Shown here: positions 1 through 12,906 of the stretch, one piece after another
Position numbering within the stretch: position 1 is the stretch's first letter
How the letters are laid out: every line of letters begins with the position of its first letter
Source of the DNA: Eustoma russellianum
Taxonomy: Eukaryota; Streptophyta; Magnoliopsida; Gentianales; Gentianaceae
Assembly (NCBI GenBank): GCA_036186865.1
Contig: AP025065.1
Coordinates: 6,422,771-6,486,770 of the forward strand
Length of the DNA: 64,000 bases
Reading direction: 5' to 3'
The notes under the pieces: generated by a model
The model's input: only the letters and a program-made list of their open reading frames with translations
What the model was told of the DNA's origin: nothing
The model's database searches: none
Program-made: the position numbers and the translations under genes

Positions 1-1268
1 TCACTACTTTACGTTGTCTATTCACTATTGCTGCAACTCGTAATTGGTATGCTTTCCAACTTGACGTTCAAAACACCTTTCTTCACGGTACTCTTCACGA
101 AACTGTGGACATGCTTCCACCACCTGGTTTTCACCGACAGGTGGAGAACTTGGTATGTCGGCTCAATAAATTATTGTACAGTCTCAAACATACATCACGC
201 AACTGGTTTTCTACTTTTTCTCAATCTATTCAACAAGCAGGTTACACTCAATCTAAAGCAGATTACTCCTTATTCACTAAATCATATGGCACTTCATTCA
301 CGGCGTACTACTTTATGTTGATGACATTTTATTGACTGGCAATGATCTTCAAGAAATTAACAAACTCAAGGCTACTTTACTTAAGGAATGCATGATCAAA
401 GACCTCGGTAAGCTGCAGTATTTTCTGGGCATCGAGTTCTCATGTTCTAAATCCGGTATTTTTATGTGTCAAAGAAAATGTGCTATGGACATTTTGCAAG
501 ATGTAGGTCTTACTGGCTCTAAACCCAAAAGTTTTCCCATAGAAAAAACGGCCAAGTTAACACTTCATGATGGTGAGTTTCTACAGGACCCTACTCGGTA
601 CAGACGCTTAGTGGGACATCTCATCTATTTGATTGTTGCTCGGCCCGACATTGCATATTTTGTTCGCACTCTGAGTGAGTTCATGCATGAGCCACGTCTT
701 CCACATTGGCAAGCTGCGCTACGCGTGCTAAGATATAGAACGCCGCAGGCCAAGGATTATTACTACCTTCAATAATGATCTCTCTTTAAAAGCCTTCTGT
801 GACTCAGATTGAGGAGGATGTTGCACTACTCACAGGTCAATATCTGGTTACTGCATTTTTCTGAGGAATTTGTTGATTTTATGGAAGTCAAAAAAACAAA
901 CATTTCAAGATCTTCAACAAAAGCAAAATATGGAGCCATGGCGAATACTTGTTTGGAGCTTACTTGGTTGCGCTATCTTCTAAAAGATTTGCGTGTTCCC
1001 TTGACGAAGCCATCAGCATTGTTTTGTGACAATCAAGCGGCTTTACATATTGTAGCAAATCCGGTATTTCACAAACGTACTGAACATATCGAGATTGATT
1101 GTCACATTGTACGTGAAAAGCTACAAGTGGGGATTATATTTCCCAAGTACATACCATCAAACATGCAACTTGCGGACATCTTCACAAAAGCTCTAAGTCG
1201 ACAATAGTTTGAATACTTACGAGACAAGTTGGGCGTTTCTGACGTACACGCTCTAACTTGAGGGAGAG
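1..1268 (+). pseudogene. Element A: Ty1/copia pol remnant (RT and RNase H)
   Basis: This is the 3' part of a copia pol gene; the rest lies left of the window. The reverse transcriptase catalytic YVDD box is at 314-325, followed by LLTGNDL and by DLGKLQYFLGIEF near 400-435, a block typical of copia RT. RNase H follows at about 809-1207, with FCDNQAALHI, a TEHIEID segment and LADIFTKAL, the usual copia pol C-terminus. The frame is broken: RT before and after about 305 is in different frames, a stop lies near 773, and a TAG at 1205 precedes the last residues. The purine-rich GAGGGAGAG just before the LTR start at 1269 is the likely second-strand primer. It differs clearly in sequence from the SIRE-like elements nearby; I would guess an Ale/Retrofit-like lineage, without certainty. 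Confidence 0.85.
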
Positions 1269-1347
1269 TGTTAAGATATTGTAATATTTTGTATATCTTG
1301 TAGATATTTGATTAGCTAGACTAAATATTTGATAAGCTGGGTTAAAT
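1269..1347 (+). repeat. Element A 3' LTR, left part
   Basis: It begins TGTTAAGATATTG directly after the purine tract of element A and stops where element E is inserted. Its last five bases, TAAAT (1343-1347), recur at 43172-43176 on the other side of E. The LTR continues at 43177, 41.8 kb away. Confidence 0.8.
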
Positions 1348-3949
1348 TGTTAGATTGTAAACCTGCAGTAAGCACCACTAGAGGGGGTGAATAGTGGTTA
1401 GCGAAAATTGCAATATTACCCGTAAATAAAATCTCCTTTAAAACCAGAATCTGAGACCTCCTCAGATTAAGTATCCGTCTTTGAAAAACTCAAACTCAGT
1501 GTACACGACTCCAAAAATTATGAAAATTTTCAAAAACTTAATTTCAATGTCTTAACTAGACTCTATCCAAAAACGAGACGAAAATAAGATTGTGTGACCC
1601 TTCAACTAAATAAAAAAATTCAGATGGTCAATCTGGACAGAATCAAACAGAATAGTGCTGAATTTTGAAAATGTGTTTCTCTTTAATTACTCAACCAAAA
1701 AGGTTGATCTTTATGTCAAAACACTCCTTAGGATGTCTAGTTTAAGTTTTAAAAAGGCCATGAACTGAAACTATCCTTGATGAAATCAGAATTCAAGTTT
1801 CTCTGAGACTGGTCGGATTGCTGCAACAATTGAGGAGTTATTTTACAACGACTGAAAGACTACCTTTTCTTTGCTCAAATCAAGTGATTCTTAATGCAAA
1901 ATGAAAGCTAGCCGTCTGAAGTATAACTCCATCAAAAATCTTGAATTTTGAATTTTTTTTGCTATTTTTCAAGACGTGTGAATTTGTGTGAAATCTGCAG
2001 TGAAAATGGACAGAAAACAGAAAAGTAGAAAGAAGAAAAGAACACCAAAGATTTATCCTGGTTCGGTCAATGTGACCTACTCCAGTCCCAAGGAACACCT
2101 TTCATTGGATTTCACTATGAAATGAATACAAATACAACAAGAACCAAGCTTGATCCTTGGGTTAAACACCAACCTTATTCAAGACTTGGATGAACACCTA
2201 TATGCAACTTTTGGTTGCAACACCTCTACCACTTATTGGTGTAGCCTTATAAACTTGGCTAGCCAATCTTACAAAATCACCAAGATAGGCGTGTAGCTCT
2301 ACACCAAATATCACAAGAACACCTTGGCTACACAAAGAATGAAACAAGAATAAAGAAGAAGATAGCAAGACAATGAGCTTCCCTTTTTTGCTTTCAAGTG
2401 TGTGTTCTTCTTCTTCACCTTTGTCTCCTATATATAGTGTGAAATAGGTCTTGAAGATAAGAATGCACATGTGTCACCATCTTCATCATCAAGTCTTAGT
2501 TGTCTTCATATCATTGGTTAGCCACATAATCACCTTGTACACTTGGCAACATAGAAAAACATGATTAGTCCACCTAGAATTTCAGTTTGGTCGTTTTTTA
2601 CACATTGGAAATGCCTTGATTGTCCTTTGCAAAATGAAGATAATAATAAGGGAATATGCCACAAGAATCCCTCAAATTCTTTCCATGAGAATAGGTCAAG
2701 TGATGGCTGAAAATTTTGAACAAAAATCAGCTCTAACTTAGGCAAAGTAGCCGTTGCCTTTAAGATAAAAATTTCCAAATTGGCAATTTTGTCAACTAGC
2801 TTGTTTTTTGTTGGTCCACTTGTCATCATGTCATAAAATAAATACACCATCATTTACACATGTTTATGGATGCTTTATGAGCTGACAATAAAGTGTACAA
2901 ACTCAGATTTAATGAAGAAAAATTAACAAATAATAGTTGACAAGACTATGTCAACATCTAATCCAAAAATCCCACTTTTTTTCCTTTATATGTTGTGATG
3001 AATTTTGCATCAAAAACACCTTATAATCTCTGAAAAATAATGATTAAGAACCTTCAATAATATATCCATAAGAGTCTTCAAGAAGAAAAATAGAATGTGA
3101 CACAAAAACCGTCACATCCCACTACCATTGATAATGTCAGCAAGTAAGAAAATATAATAGAAAACAACCAAATAATCTTCAAGAATACCATAAATAATCT
3201 TTAGAATAAATATAATAAGATACTCAAGATATTCTCTGAGTAAAATGACAAAAATGCCCTCGGAGGGTAAATGACCCAAATGCCACTGCTGAGAGAAAGC
3301 TCCAGAAATGACCCCGATGGTCAGAAATAAATATAAGAACATAATAAATAAGATAAGAATAGGTCCTTGATTCATATTTACTATATCACATGCCTACAAA
3401 ACTCAATATACCAAATTTGCCCTTTTTGTTAAGTTGTAAAAACTTCCAAGGCACATTAGTCACAAGACATAATTATAATCATGAAAAACACATAATGACA
3501 ACATGATAAACATATATGAATCATGTAAAAATGAAAACAACTATTTTATCACATTTTAGAAAAAAATTTCTAAAAACCCTAAACATCGATCGATCGAAGT
3601 GCCTCTGCTTGAGAGATCGATATCTCACAGTGAGGTTCAAAGTTTGTCTCTGACCTACATCGGTCGATCGAAATGAGAGATCGATGTGTACATGGATCGA
3701 TTGATGTGTCTCAGGTTTAGAGATCGATGTCTCATAGTAAGGTCTTGGTTTTTCTCTGCCTTACATGGATCGATCGATGTGAGGGCTCGATGTACATCGA
3801 TCGATCGAAGTGCACTAACCTGAGAGATCAATGTCACTTTTCTTTACTTATTCAACTTTTTATCATTTATACCATCATGTGTGACATTCTTATGACATGT
3901 AACAGTTAAAATTATGACTTTGAAAATTATCTAAACATATTTCTCAACA
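1348..3949 (-). repeat. Element E 3' LTR (B/E family)
   Basis: On the minus strand it begins TGTTGAGAAATATG at 3949, after a purine tract AAAAGGGGAAGAA, and ends TCTAACA at 1348. It is about 2.6 kb. It carries the family's CGATCG-rich array (about 3587-3832) and a TATA box near 2440 (TATATATAGGAG on the minus strand). The short open frames inside are not genes. Confidence 0.85.
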
Positions 3950-4293
3950 TTCTTCCCCTTTTGGATGATTTTCAAAATAACCCTGCATGAATTTAATGTC
4001 ACAACTCTTTACCAATTGTTTATCACATATCTACCAACTTTATACCAATTTAAGTGTTTTGAAAAACTTGCCAATTCTATACCAATTGTTTTCAAAATCT
4101 CAAACTCTTTTTATATACATGTTCTTAACATATGTGCTCCTGTCAACTTATACTCTTCCCCTTAACTTATGCTCCGAGCCAATTGAACACCTATTAAAAG
4201 TTATACCAATTGAACTTCACTCATTAGTCAACCTTAAAAATCATGTTCTTATTTTATCTCCCCTTTATTTTGCAAATCATGCAAAAGATAGAG

Positions 4294-4651
4294 TTACGCA
4301 ATTGAATCGTACTTCATCATACCTAACTTGGCTCGTAAGTTTTCAAAAGTGGCTTGACTAAGGGGTTTAGTAAAAATATCAGCAACCTGATTATCAGCTC
4401 TTACATGGTTTATGACTATATCATCATTTTGAACATGGTCACGAAGGAAATGGTATATCGCCTCAATGTGTTTGGCCTTAGAATGAAGTACCAGATCCCG
4501 ATAAAAATTGATCGCACTTGTGCTATAGTATAAAATTGATATCTTATTCATTTTAATGTCAAAATCACTAAGTTGTTGCTTAAGCCAAAGCATTTGAGTA
4601 TTGCATAGACTTAAGGCTATATATTCGGCTTCGGTGGTAGAGAGAGCTATA
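4294..4651 (-). pseudogene. Element E pol, RNase H C-terminal part
   Basis: On the minus strand this encodes the end of a SIRE-like RNase H: a TEAEYIAL-type start, WLKQQLSDF, NFYRDLVLHSKAKHIE, HFLRDHV, VADIFTKPLSQATFENLRAKLG and a natural stop at 4294. It continues the frame broken at 33597, with the C3 insertion and its target duplication (4647-4651, CTATA) between. Compared with B and C2, the motif usually reading CDS(T/M)xAINLS is changed to YYSTSAINFY, so a catalytic-region residue is lost. About 340 bp of 3' non-coding sequence separates it from the LTR. Confidence 0.85.
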
Positions 4652-5807
4652 TGTAGGACCTGTATAGCACCACTAGAAGGGGGGTTGAATAGTGAGTGCG
4701 GAAAATTTGGTTTTTAAAACTTTTTGAGCCAAATTACTCACTTCTGAAAACAGTTTGTGTTTTCAGATCCTAATTTGATTTATCTAAATGACCTAGTTGC
4801 AGACCTCCAATAAATATGAAATTTGGTGCAGTTGTGTTCTCAGATGTTATACTTAACTCACAAAAATTTCAAATTAAAATTCCAAGCCTAACCCCATTAA
4901 AATATGTTTTTGGTCAGATTGCGCGAATCTGCCAGAAACAGTACTCCGAAATAAAAAATTTATTTCTATTAATTGGAAACTCTAATGACTTAAAAATTTT
5001 ATGGTTTGACCCTCAAGATGTGTATTTTATTGTTTTAAAACAATTTTTGAAAATTCCATTGGGAAATATGTCAACCACGTTGATGTTCTAAACCTTTGCA
5101 AATCTGAGAATGAGATTGCACTAGTCTCAGAACTATTAACGTTTCACTGAGTTATACATATCCAAATAAGGTAAACTTGTGCCAAATGAAATATAGGACG
5201 TGTGGCTATGTTTTTGCAAAATTTTGTGATTTTTGAAAATCGTTTGTAATCTTTACCGTTGCAATAAAAATGATACAGAAAACTGGAAACTAAATGTAAA
5301 GTGCTAAAAAGTAAGAACACCAAGAATTTTATACTGGTCGGTTAAAACAACCTACTCCAATCTTCGAGGACACCTTCCTCGGATTTCACTAAACACAAAA
5401 ACACCTTACCACAAGAGTGACTGAAGTTAAACTCCAACTCCACCCTTTTATAATCAAACAATCAAGCAAACCAATCACGAACGCCACCACCGATCGAATG
5501 AAGGTTTGATCACACCTTGATCAACTTTTTACAAGAAATGAACAAGTGTCGATGGTATAATCAAAGCCTATATAATATGTGGAATATATGAATGATAGGC
5601 TTGAGACTAAGAAGAAGAGAAAGAAAGGAAGAAGAAGAGATTAGTCTTACTTTTTGCACTTGTAAGAATATCAATCGTTGCATAGCATTGTCTTGCACCA
5701 TCTTCTTATTTTTATAGCATCATGGCCGCCCCTTAGGGTTCCTCTTCCTCCTTAAGAATTGTCTTTAATGCCCTTGGAAGATTTCTTTGTATATATGATG
5801 ACACAAT
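4652..5807 (-). repeat. C3: family-C solo LTR, 3' part
   Basis: On the minus strand it ends CTAGTGGTGCTATACAGGTCCTACA at 4652, like the 3' ends of C1 and C2 (TCCTACA). No gag-pol of this element is seen, so C3 is best read as a solo LTR of about 2.7 kb left by LTR-LTR recombination inside E. Its bases 5803-5807 (ACAAT) are duplicated at 32016-32020 on the other side of B. Confidence 0.83.
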
Positions 5808-5922
5808 TGTTGAGAAATATGTTTGGATAATTTTCAAAGTCATGATTTTAAGTGATGAATACATAAAAATATCATACATGGTGTTATATGTGATTAAAAG
5901 TTGAAAAAGTTGAAAAAGTTGA

Positions 5923-6172
5923 CTTCGATCTCTCAGGTTGTTGCACATCAATCGATCTATGTACATAGATCTCTCACACCGATCGATCCATGTAAGGCAG
6001 TGAAAGTTCAGGACCTTACGGTGAGACATCGATCTCTAAACCTGAGACACATCGATCGATCGATGTACATCAAACCCTCACTTTGATCGATCGATGTAGG
6101 TCTGAGACAAATTCAGAAACTTACGGTGAGACATCAATCTCTGAAGCTGAGGCACTTCGATCGATCGATGTC
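5923..6172 (+). repeat. CGATCG palindrome array in the B-family LTR
   Basis: ATCGATCGAT-type palindromes recur about every 25-60 bp, interleaved with GAGACATCGATCTCT and a repeated CTTACGGTGAGACATC phrase. The array is conserved in position near the LTR start in all four B/E-family LTRs: here, about 29350-29600, and on the minus strand about 3587-3832 and 42872-43062. Confidence 0.85.
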
Positions 6173-7494
6173 TAGGGTTTTTAGAAATAATTTTCTAAAA
6201 TGTGATAAATTGGTTGTTTTCATTTGTATATGATTTATACATGTTCATTGTGTGAATCTTATGTGTTTTTGATGATTTTAAATGTATTATGACTAGCGTG
6301 CCTTTGAAGTTTCTACAACTTACCAAAAAAGGGCAAAATTGGAATTTTAAGTTTTGTAGGAACATCACATGGTGAAAATATTTCAATGATGTATTCTTAT
6401 ACTATTTATCATGACAAAAGTGGTATCATGATTATTTTTGACCATCCAGTTCATTTCTGGAGTTTTCACATACCATGGGTATTTTAATCATTTCACTCCT
6501 GAGAGAATTTTCGGTATTTTCACTCAAGGAATCTCTTGAGCATATTATTATCTTCATTCTAGAGTTGATTTATTATTAATTTGAACATTATATGGTGATT
6601 TTATCTTATTTCTCTCACATGATGATATTATTGACTATAGCGGGATATGTGACGAGTTGTGACGTCACATTCTATTTCTTTCTTGAAGACCCTCTTATAT
6701 ATGTTATGGGAGCATATTTATCATCATATTTCATAGAATATAAAGGTGTTCAAGGTGTGCAAATGATCATAACATTCAAGAAGAAATATTGGGAATTTTG
6801 GTGTTACACGTTGACATAATCTTGTCAATTATTATATGTTGATTTCTTCTTCAAAAACCTGAGTTGATATACATATTTATGAAGTCAAGAACGTGTATAT
6901 ACAGGTTCCAGGGGTGGTTTATCTATTTTATAAGGTTATGACAAGTGGACCAACCAAAAAGGAGCTAATTGGCAAAAATTGCCAACTAGGAAATTTTGAA
7001 ATATAGCCAACGGCTATGGCTATTTTCAGCAGAATTTTTAAAGTCAAATAGAGCCTTCACATGTCATATTCTTGTACTTGGATTTGAGGGTATTTTGGTG
7101 GTATTATCCTCTCTTATTATCTACAATTTACGAAGGATAATCAAGGCTATTTTTGATGGAAAATTTGAATGTAGCCAACGGCTCCTACACTTTGTTGGAG
7201 CTGAATTTGAGTTGTTTTATTCCAAAAAAAAGTCCGCCTCACATGTCCTATGTTTATGCCAAGAAGTTGAGGGGATAGTGGAGTATTATCCCTTGCTATT
7301 ATCTTCACATTTTCAAGATAAATCCAAGTCATTTTTGGAGCTAAAATTCAGCCATGCTGGAATGTAAAGGTGGACCAATCATTTTGCTTTATTTTGTCAA
7401 GTGTACAAGGCCAACCAATGATGTAAAGATACTTGGACTTGATGACGAAGATGGTGACACATGTGTATTCTTATCTACAAGGCTCACTTCACAC

Positions 7495-7502
7495 TATAAA
7501 TA
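7495..7502 (+). promoter_or_regulatory. TATA box of the element B 5' LTR
   Basis: TATAAATA in the context CACACTATAAATAGGAGG lies about 1.1 kb before the LTR end. The same box is kept in the 3' LTR (30919-30926) and, with one or two changes, in both LTRs of E. It is the likely start region of the element's transcript. Confidence 0.7.
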
Positions 7503-8596
7503 GGAGGCAATGGTGAAGAAGATGAAACACACTTGAAGCTCACTTGAAAACATTTGTTGAATTGTCTAGCTATCATCTTCTTGTTGTTGTGCTAGTTCCA
7601 TTCTTTGTAGCAAAGGTGTTCTTGTTGTATTTGTTGAGTTACAAGCCTCTTGAGCTTCATTTGTAATATATATTATCCATTTCTATAAGGCTACATCAAT
7701 CGGTGGTAAAGGTGTTGCAACTAAGTGTTGCTTAGAAGGTGTTCATCCAAGTCTTGAATAGGGTTGGTGTATAACCCAAGGATCAAGTTTGGTTCTTGTT
7801 GTAAGGTGATTCATTTCATAGTGAAATCCAAGGAAAGGTGTTCCTTGAGACTGGAGTAGGTCACATTGACCGAAGCAGGATAAATTCTCGGTTTTCTTGT
7901 CTTGTTTCTTCATTTCTGCATTCTGCCCGTTTTTACTGTAGTTTTCACACAATTTCTCACGTTTTGAAAAAACAGCTAAACACTTTCGAAATTCGTGATT
8001 TTTGGTGGAGTTATACTTCAGACTGTTAGCTTTCATTTGCAACAAGAATCACTTGATTTTATCAAGGGAAAGTTAGCCTTTTAGTCTTTGCAAGATAACT
8101 GCTCCAATCTGGCTGCAATCTGACCGGTTTTGAGAAAACTTGAAATCTGTATTAAATAGGCTATCTATTTATTCTGCAATCAGGGCCTTTTGGAAACATC
8201 AACTACACATCCTAAGGAGTGTTTTAATATAAAGATCAACCTTTTTGGTTGAGTATTCAAAGAGAAACACGTTTTTCAAAATCAGCAAGATTCTGTCCAA
8301 TTATGTCCAGATTGACTATCTGAATCTTTTTATTTGTTTGAAGGGTCAAATGATCTTATTTTTGTCTGATTTTTGGATAGAGTCTTGTTAACAAGTTGAA
8401 GTTAAATTATGGAAAGTTTCATAATTTTTGGAGTTGTGTACACTTATTTTTGAATTTTTCAAAAACGGGTTCTGAATCTGAGGTAGTCTCAGATTCTGTT
8501 TACAAAGGGTTTTTAATTAAGGGTAGTAGTGTAATTTCCTCTAACCACTATTCACCCCCTCTAGTGGTGTTTATAGCAGGTGCACGGTCCAAAAAT

Positions 8597-8608
8597 TGGT
8601 ATCGGAGC
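8597..8608 (+). other. Element B primer binding site (initiator Met tRNA)
   Basis: TGGTATCGGAGC lies two bases after the LTR and has one mismatch (A to G) from the canonical TGGTATCAGAGC. Confidence 0.88.
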
Positions 8609-8716
8609 TAGGTCTACACCACTCAAAGAAGCAAGATTTAATACCGTACAAACAACAAATGGCCAAGAAACAATAGTTCAAAATATCCTGCTAGTCTCAG
8701 AACAAAGGTATTTATA

Positions 8717-10862
8717 ATGACAATAGTTTCTCACAAAGATGAGTTGGAAGGTATGTCCACACGACATCCTCCTCTTTTCGATGGTAATAATTTTGTTCAT
8801 TGGAAACTAAGGATGAGGCTATTCTTAATGGATATAGACATTGATTTATGGTCTATAGTTGAAGATGGGCCGTACATTCCAATGAAAGTTGTACAAATTA
8901 GTGGAGTCACTCAAGAAGTTGAAAAATATAAAAGTGAATGGTCATCGGAAGATAAAAAGAAAATGTCCATGAATGCTAAAGCTATGCAATTACTTTTGAA
9001 TGGGCTTACAACTTATGAAGCAGGATATGTGTCAAATTGCACAAGTGCATACGATATGTGGAAATCACTTGTATTAAAGCATGAATGAACAAGCGGTTTA
9101 AAAGAATCAAAAATAAACATACTTATGACTGAATTAGAATCTTTCAAAATGTTGCCGAACGAATCCGTAACATCTATGGATTTGAGAATTACTAACATTT
9201 TCAATGCTCTTGAAGCTTTAGGCAAATCATTCACGAACAATGAAAAGGTTCAAAAGGTACTGCAAAGCCTTCCTGCTGAATGGAATCCAAAGGTCACGGC
9301 AATTGAAGAGACGAAATCGATCACAAAAATGGACGAATTGATAGGCTCACTCAAAGTATACGAGGTAAAATTAAACCAACGAAAGTCTGAATTGTCTAAG
9401 TCATCCGGTATATCAATAGCTTTCAAAACAACTGAAACACATGCTAGTAATGATGATAGTCATAGTGAAAATGAATTAGACGATGACTTGATATTAATAG
9501 CTAGATAACTTAGAAAGTTTTTCAAACGTCCAAATAGGAATAGACAACGTTCTTCTTCTTGTTCTCAACCTAAGAAAAATAACTCTAACAACAATAAATG
9601 GTATAATAAAGAGTTAAAGTGCTACGAGTGTGGTCAAAAAGGACATATTTCATATGATTGTCCAACAAAGAAAAATAATGATAATAACAACAATAACAAA
9701 CAAGCCAAGGACAAGGAGGCACAAAAGACAAAGGAGTCTAAGTCAAGGAAAGGCAAACGAGCAAGGTGAGCACATGGAGCGACTCATCTGATCCAGAATC
9801 TGACACAGAGGAAGCTCAAATCTGCTTTGTATCAAATGAGGTAAGTTCTTCATCTGATAGTGATTCTGAAAAAGAAATGACATTTGATGAAATGTATGAA
9901 GAATTTTTAAAAATGCATGCTCACTGTAAGAAGCTCTCTAAAGAAAAGAAGGAACTAATTGAAAAAAATGACAAGTTGAAGACGTCCAACTTGGAATTTT
10001 CTGAACAATTAGAGTCTTTTAAACAAGGGTCTACTAATACTCTTAATTCTTTAAAGATTAACATTGAATCGTTTACGAAAAATGAACAGAAGTTAAAAAC
10101 GGAAAATAGTATGTTAAAGTCTAAGTTTGAAAGTTGTGAAAATGAGATAGTACAACTTAAGTCTTCTAAACTTACCTTAGACAAAATGTTAGAACAATTT
10201 AAATCTGGTGCAAATATGTTAGATACACTTATATCATCGCAAAAACATGGAAATGATAAAACTGGATTAGGATATAAAGAGGAAGATGATAAAGAAGGTA
10301 AAAAGACTAAGTTTGTATCTTCAACTACTAACAACCTTATAAAGCTATAAAAACAACTTTGCCTGCTAAATCTTCTTCTACCCCTTCTTCTGTTTATTCT
10401 AAAGCAAAAATACAACCTGCACCCATAAAAGCACATACATATCAACGTACATCTAGGCAAAACTTTGCATCTAGGCAACCTAGAAATTATGCCTATATAT
10501 ATACGAATACAACTAGAAATAATAAAATACATTCAACTTACTATGAACCTAAGTATAGACAACACTCATATAAGTCTTATAGAAATGCATATGAACATAC
10601 ATATAGATCACCATATAAGAAACAAAGTCACATGTCTTATACACATTATAAGATTCGGCCATCTTATAATAATTACCAACCATGGTGCAACATGTATAAC
10701 AATGCATCTTCGCCTATGTGGAATGATCATGTATATGCTAATCCTTCTTATTTTCCAAATTATAACAATGCTAAAAATGTGCCTAGAAGGTATGTTCAAG
10801 TTTGGATACCTAAGGCATATCTAAACAAGAATGATGCTCCTGACATTCAAGGACCCAAATAA
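8717..10862 (+). pseudogene. Element B gag
   Basis: SIRE-like gag: structural protein of the particle. The start at 8717 gives MTIVSHKDELEGMSTRHPPLFDG, aligned with the starts of E and C2. In order it has the N-terminal gag domain (FVHWKLRMRLFL), the LESFKMLPNESVTSMDLRITNIFNALEALG block and an intact CCHC zinc knuckle at 9620-9661 (CYECGQKGHISYDC). An Asp/Ser-rich segment (STWSDSSDPESD), a coiled coil (about 9890-10220) and a Tyr/Asn/His-rich basic tail follow. Breaks: stops at 9086 and 9506, frameshifts near 9760 and 10350, and a stop at 10860 at the gag-pol boundary. Confidence 0.9.
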
Positions 10863-12906
10863 AGGGTACCTAAAACTTTGTCTCCATTGTAGGAAAAACG
10901 CAAGGAATGCAAGAAGAAGGCAAAGTCAAAGAATCTAAAAACCAAATGGTTTTTAGATAGTGGATGTTCAAGGCATATGACGGAGAACCCCAAACTATTC
11001 ACCGAGTTGGAACAAATCAAGAATGGAGAAAAGGTAACATTCGGTGACAACAACAAAGGACAAGTTATTGGAAAAGGAACAATTGGGGACCCTAACACAT
11101 TTCAAATACGAAATGTGTTGTTAGTAACTAATCTTTCATATAATTTATTAAGTATTTATCAACTTATAGATTGTGAATATAATGTTTCTTTTCTTCCCAA
11201 TTCATGTGATATAATAAATGAAAAAGGAGAAATAGTATCAAAAGGAAATAGAGATGGTAACATTTATACTCTTACCTTAGATAACATGTTAGATGCTAAG
11301 GTTAAGTGTCTAATATCACATGACTTAGATGTGAGTTTATGGCATAGAAGATTAGGCCATATAGGAATGTCAACCATTAAGAAATTATCTAAGAAGAATT
11401 TAATTAGAGGAATGCCTAAGTTAGACGTAGATAATTTTCAAATGCGTGAAACATGTATTAAAGGAAAACACATTAAAGAAACATTAAAACCGAAACATGA
11501 AGTGCGTACTAGTCATGTACTAGAATTGCTTCACTTAGACTTATTTGGTCCAAGTAGGACAAGAAGTCTAGGTGGACACTACTATGTGTGTGTCATAGTA
11601 GATGATTACTCACGCTACACATGGACATTGTTCTTAACACACAAAGACAATGCTCCATTGGCAATCGAAACTCTTATTAAGCAACTTGAAAACATTTACG
11701 AACAAAATGTTAAAAGAATTAGAAGTGATAGAGGTGGAGAATTTAAAAACAAAGATGTAATCAAGTTTTGTGAATTACATGGAATAAAACATGAATTCTC
11801 ACCACCTAGAACACCACAACTCAACGGAGAATGTAAAAATAGAAGAATTCAAGAAGTTGCTAGAACTATGCTATGTGAAAATAAATCACCTAAATATTTA
11901 TGGGCTGAAGCTGTTATTTGTGCATGCTATAATATAAATAAGCTATCTATTAGAAAGAAATTAAATAAAACACCTTATGAATTGTTAAACAATAGACAAC
12001 CTAAAGTAGATTATCTTAAGGTTTTTGGATGTAAATGTTTTGTGTTGAACACTAAGGATAATCTAGACAAGTTTGAACAAAAGTCTATTGAATGCATATT
12101 TGTTGGGTATTCAACTAACTCAAGAGCATATAGGTGTTATAATGAATCTATACATGTGAAATTCAATGAAAATGCATGCTTTGAAGTTAGTGATAAAACT
12201 CAACATAAACCTGAGAATAATGTTGAAAATATGTTTGATGATGATGTATTACTTGAGCCTGTAATTGATCATCTAGGACCAACTCCCCCTGAACAAGACA
12301 TGCATGAACCTTTAGATGAAATAAATGAAGAGATTTTGCAATTGGAAGATAATACAACTAACTTACAAGATGATTCAATTGTATACGACAATGTTCACAC
12401 TAATGAAACATTTGAACAAGATGAGAGTGAACATAGCCAATCTAGGAATTGGTGGCATCCTAAAGAATTAATCATTGGGGATCCAAGTGCTGGGGTTAGA
12501 ACACGTAGAAACATAAGTCAACTTGAAGGACATAGTTTACTCTCACACATAGAACCTAAGAATGTTAAGGAAGCCTTAGGTGACATATCATGGATAGATG
12601 CTATGCATGAGGAATTGAATCAATTCACCAGGAACAACGTGTGGGACTTAGTATCTAAACATGAAGACAAGTCTATAATAGGAACCAAATGGGTCTTTAG
12701 GAATAAAATGAATGAACAAGGAAACATCACATGAAATAAGGCTAGACTAGTGGCACAAGGTTATAATCAACAAGAATGTATAGATTATGAAGAAACCTTT
12801 GCACCCATTGTACGACTACAAGCAATTAGATTGTTACTTGCGATTGCAAGTCTAAGCAACATCAAACTCTTCCAAATGGATGTCAAGAGTGCGTTCTTGA
12901 ATGGAT
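10863..12906 (+). pseudogene. Element B pol, first part: protease, integrase, start of RT
   Basis: Protease active site WFLDSGCSRHM lies at about 10943-10980. The pre-integrase HHCC region (LWHRRLGHIG...) follows from 11338, but its first Cys is Arg (MRETC where C2 has LCESC), so zinc binding is lost. The integrase core shows LDLFGP, RSDRGGEF and a shortened NGECKNR that lacks two residues before the catalytic Glu. The linker is acidic and runs to TKWVFRNKMNEQG, the start of RT. A TAG lies at 10890 and a TGA at 12732. RT is cut after VKSAFLNG by the C1 insertion at 12907; bases 12902-12906 (TGGAT) are the target duplication. Confidence 0.9.

Larger units (their letters stand above)
5808..8594 (+). 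repeat. Element B 5' LTR
   Basis: It starts TGTTGAGAAATATG and ends GGTCCAAAA, where the 3' copy has CCAACA; it is 2787 bp. It matches the 3' LTR over its whole length with several per cent mismatch by eye. It contains the CGATCG array (5923-6172), a TATA box at 7495-7502 and the conserved stretch CTAGTGGTG near the 3' end. Open frames inside it are shadows. Confidence 0.92.

Noticed and set aside
5923..6172. CRISPR-like array
   Set aside because: Short palindromes with irregular spacing inside a plant LTR; no direct repeats of CRISPR length and no cas genes.
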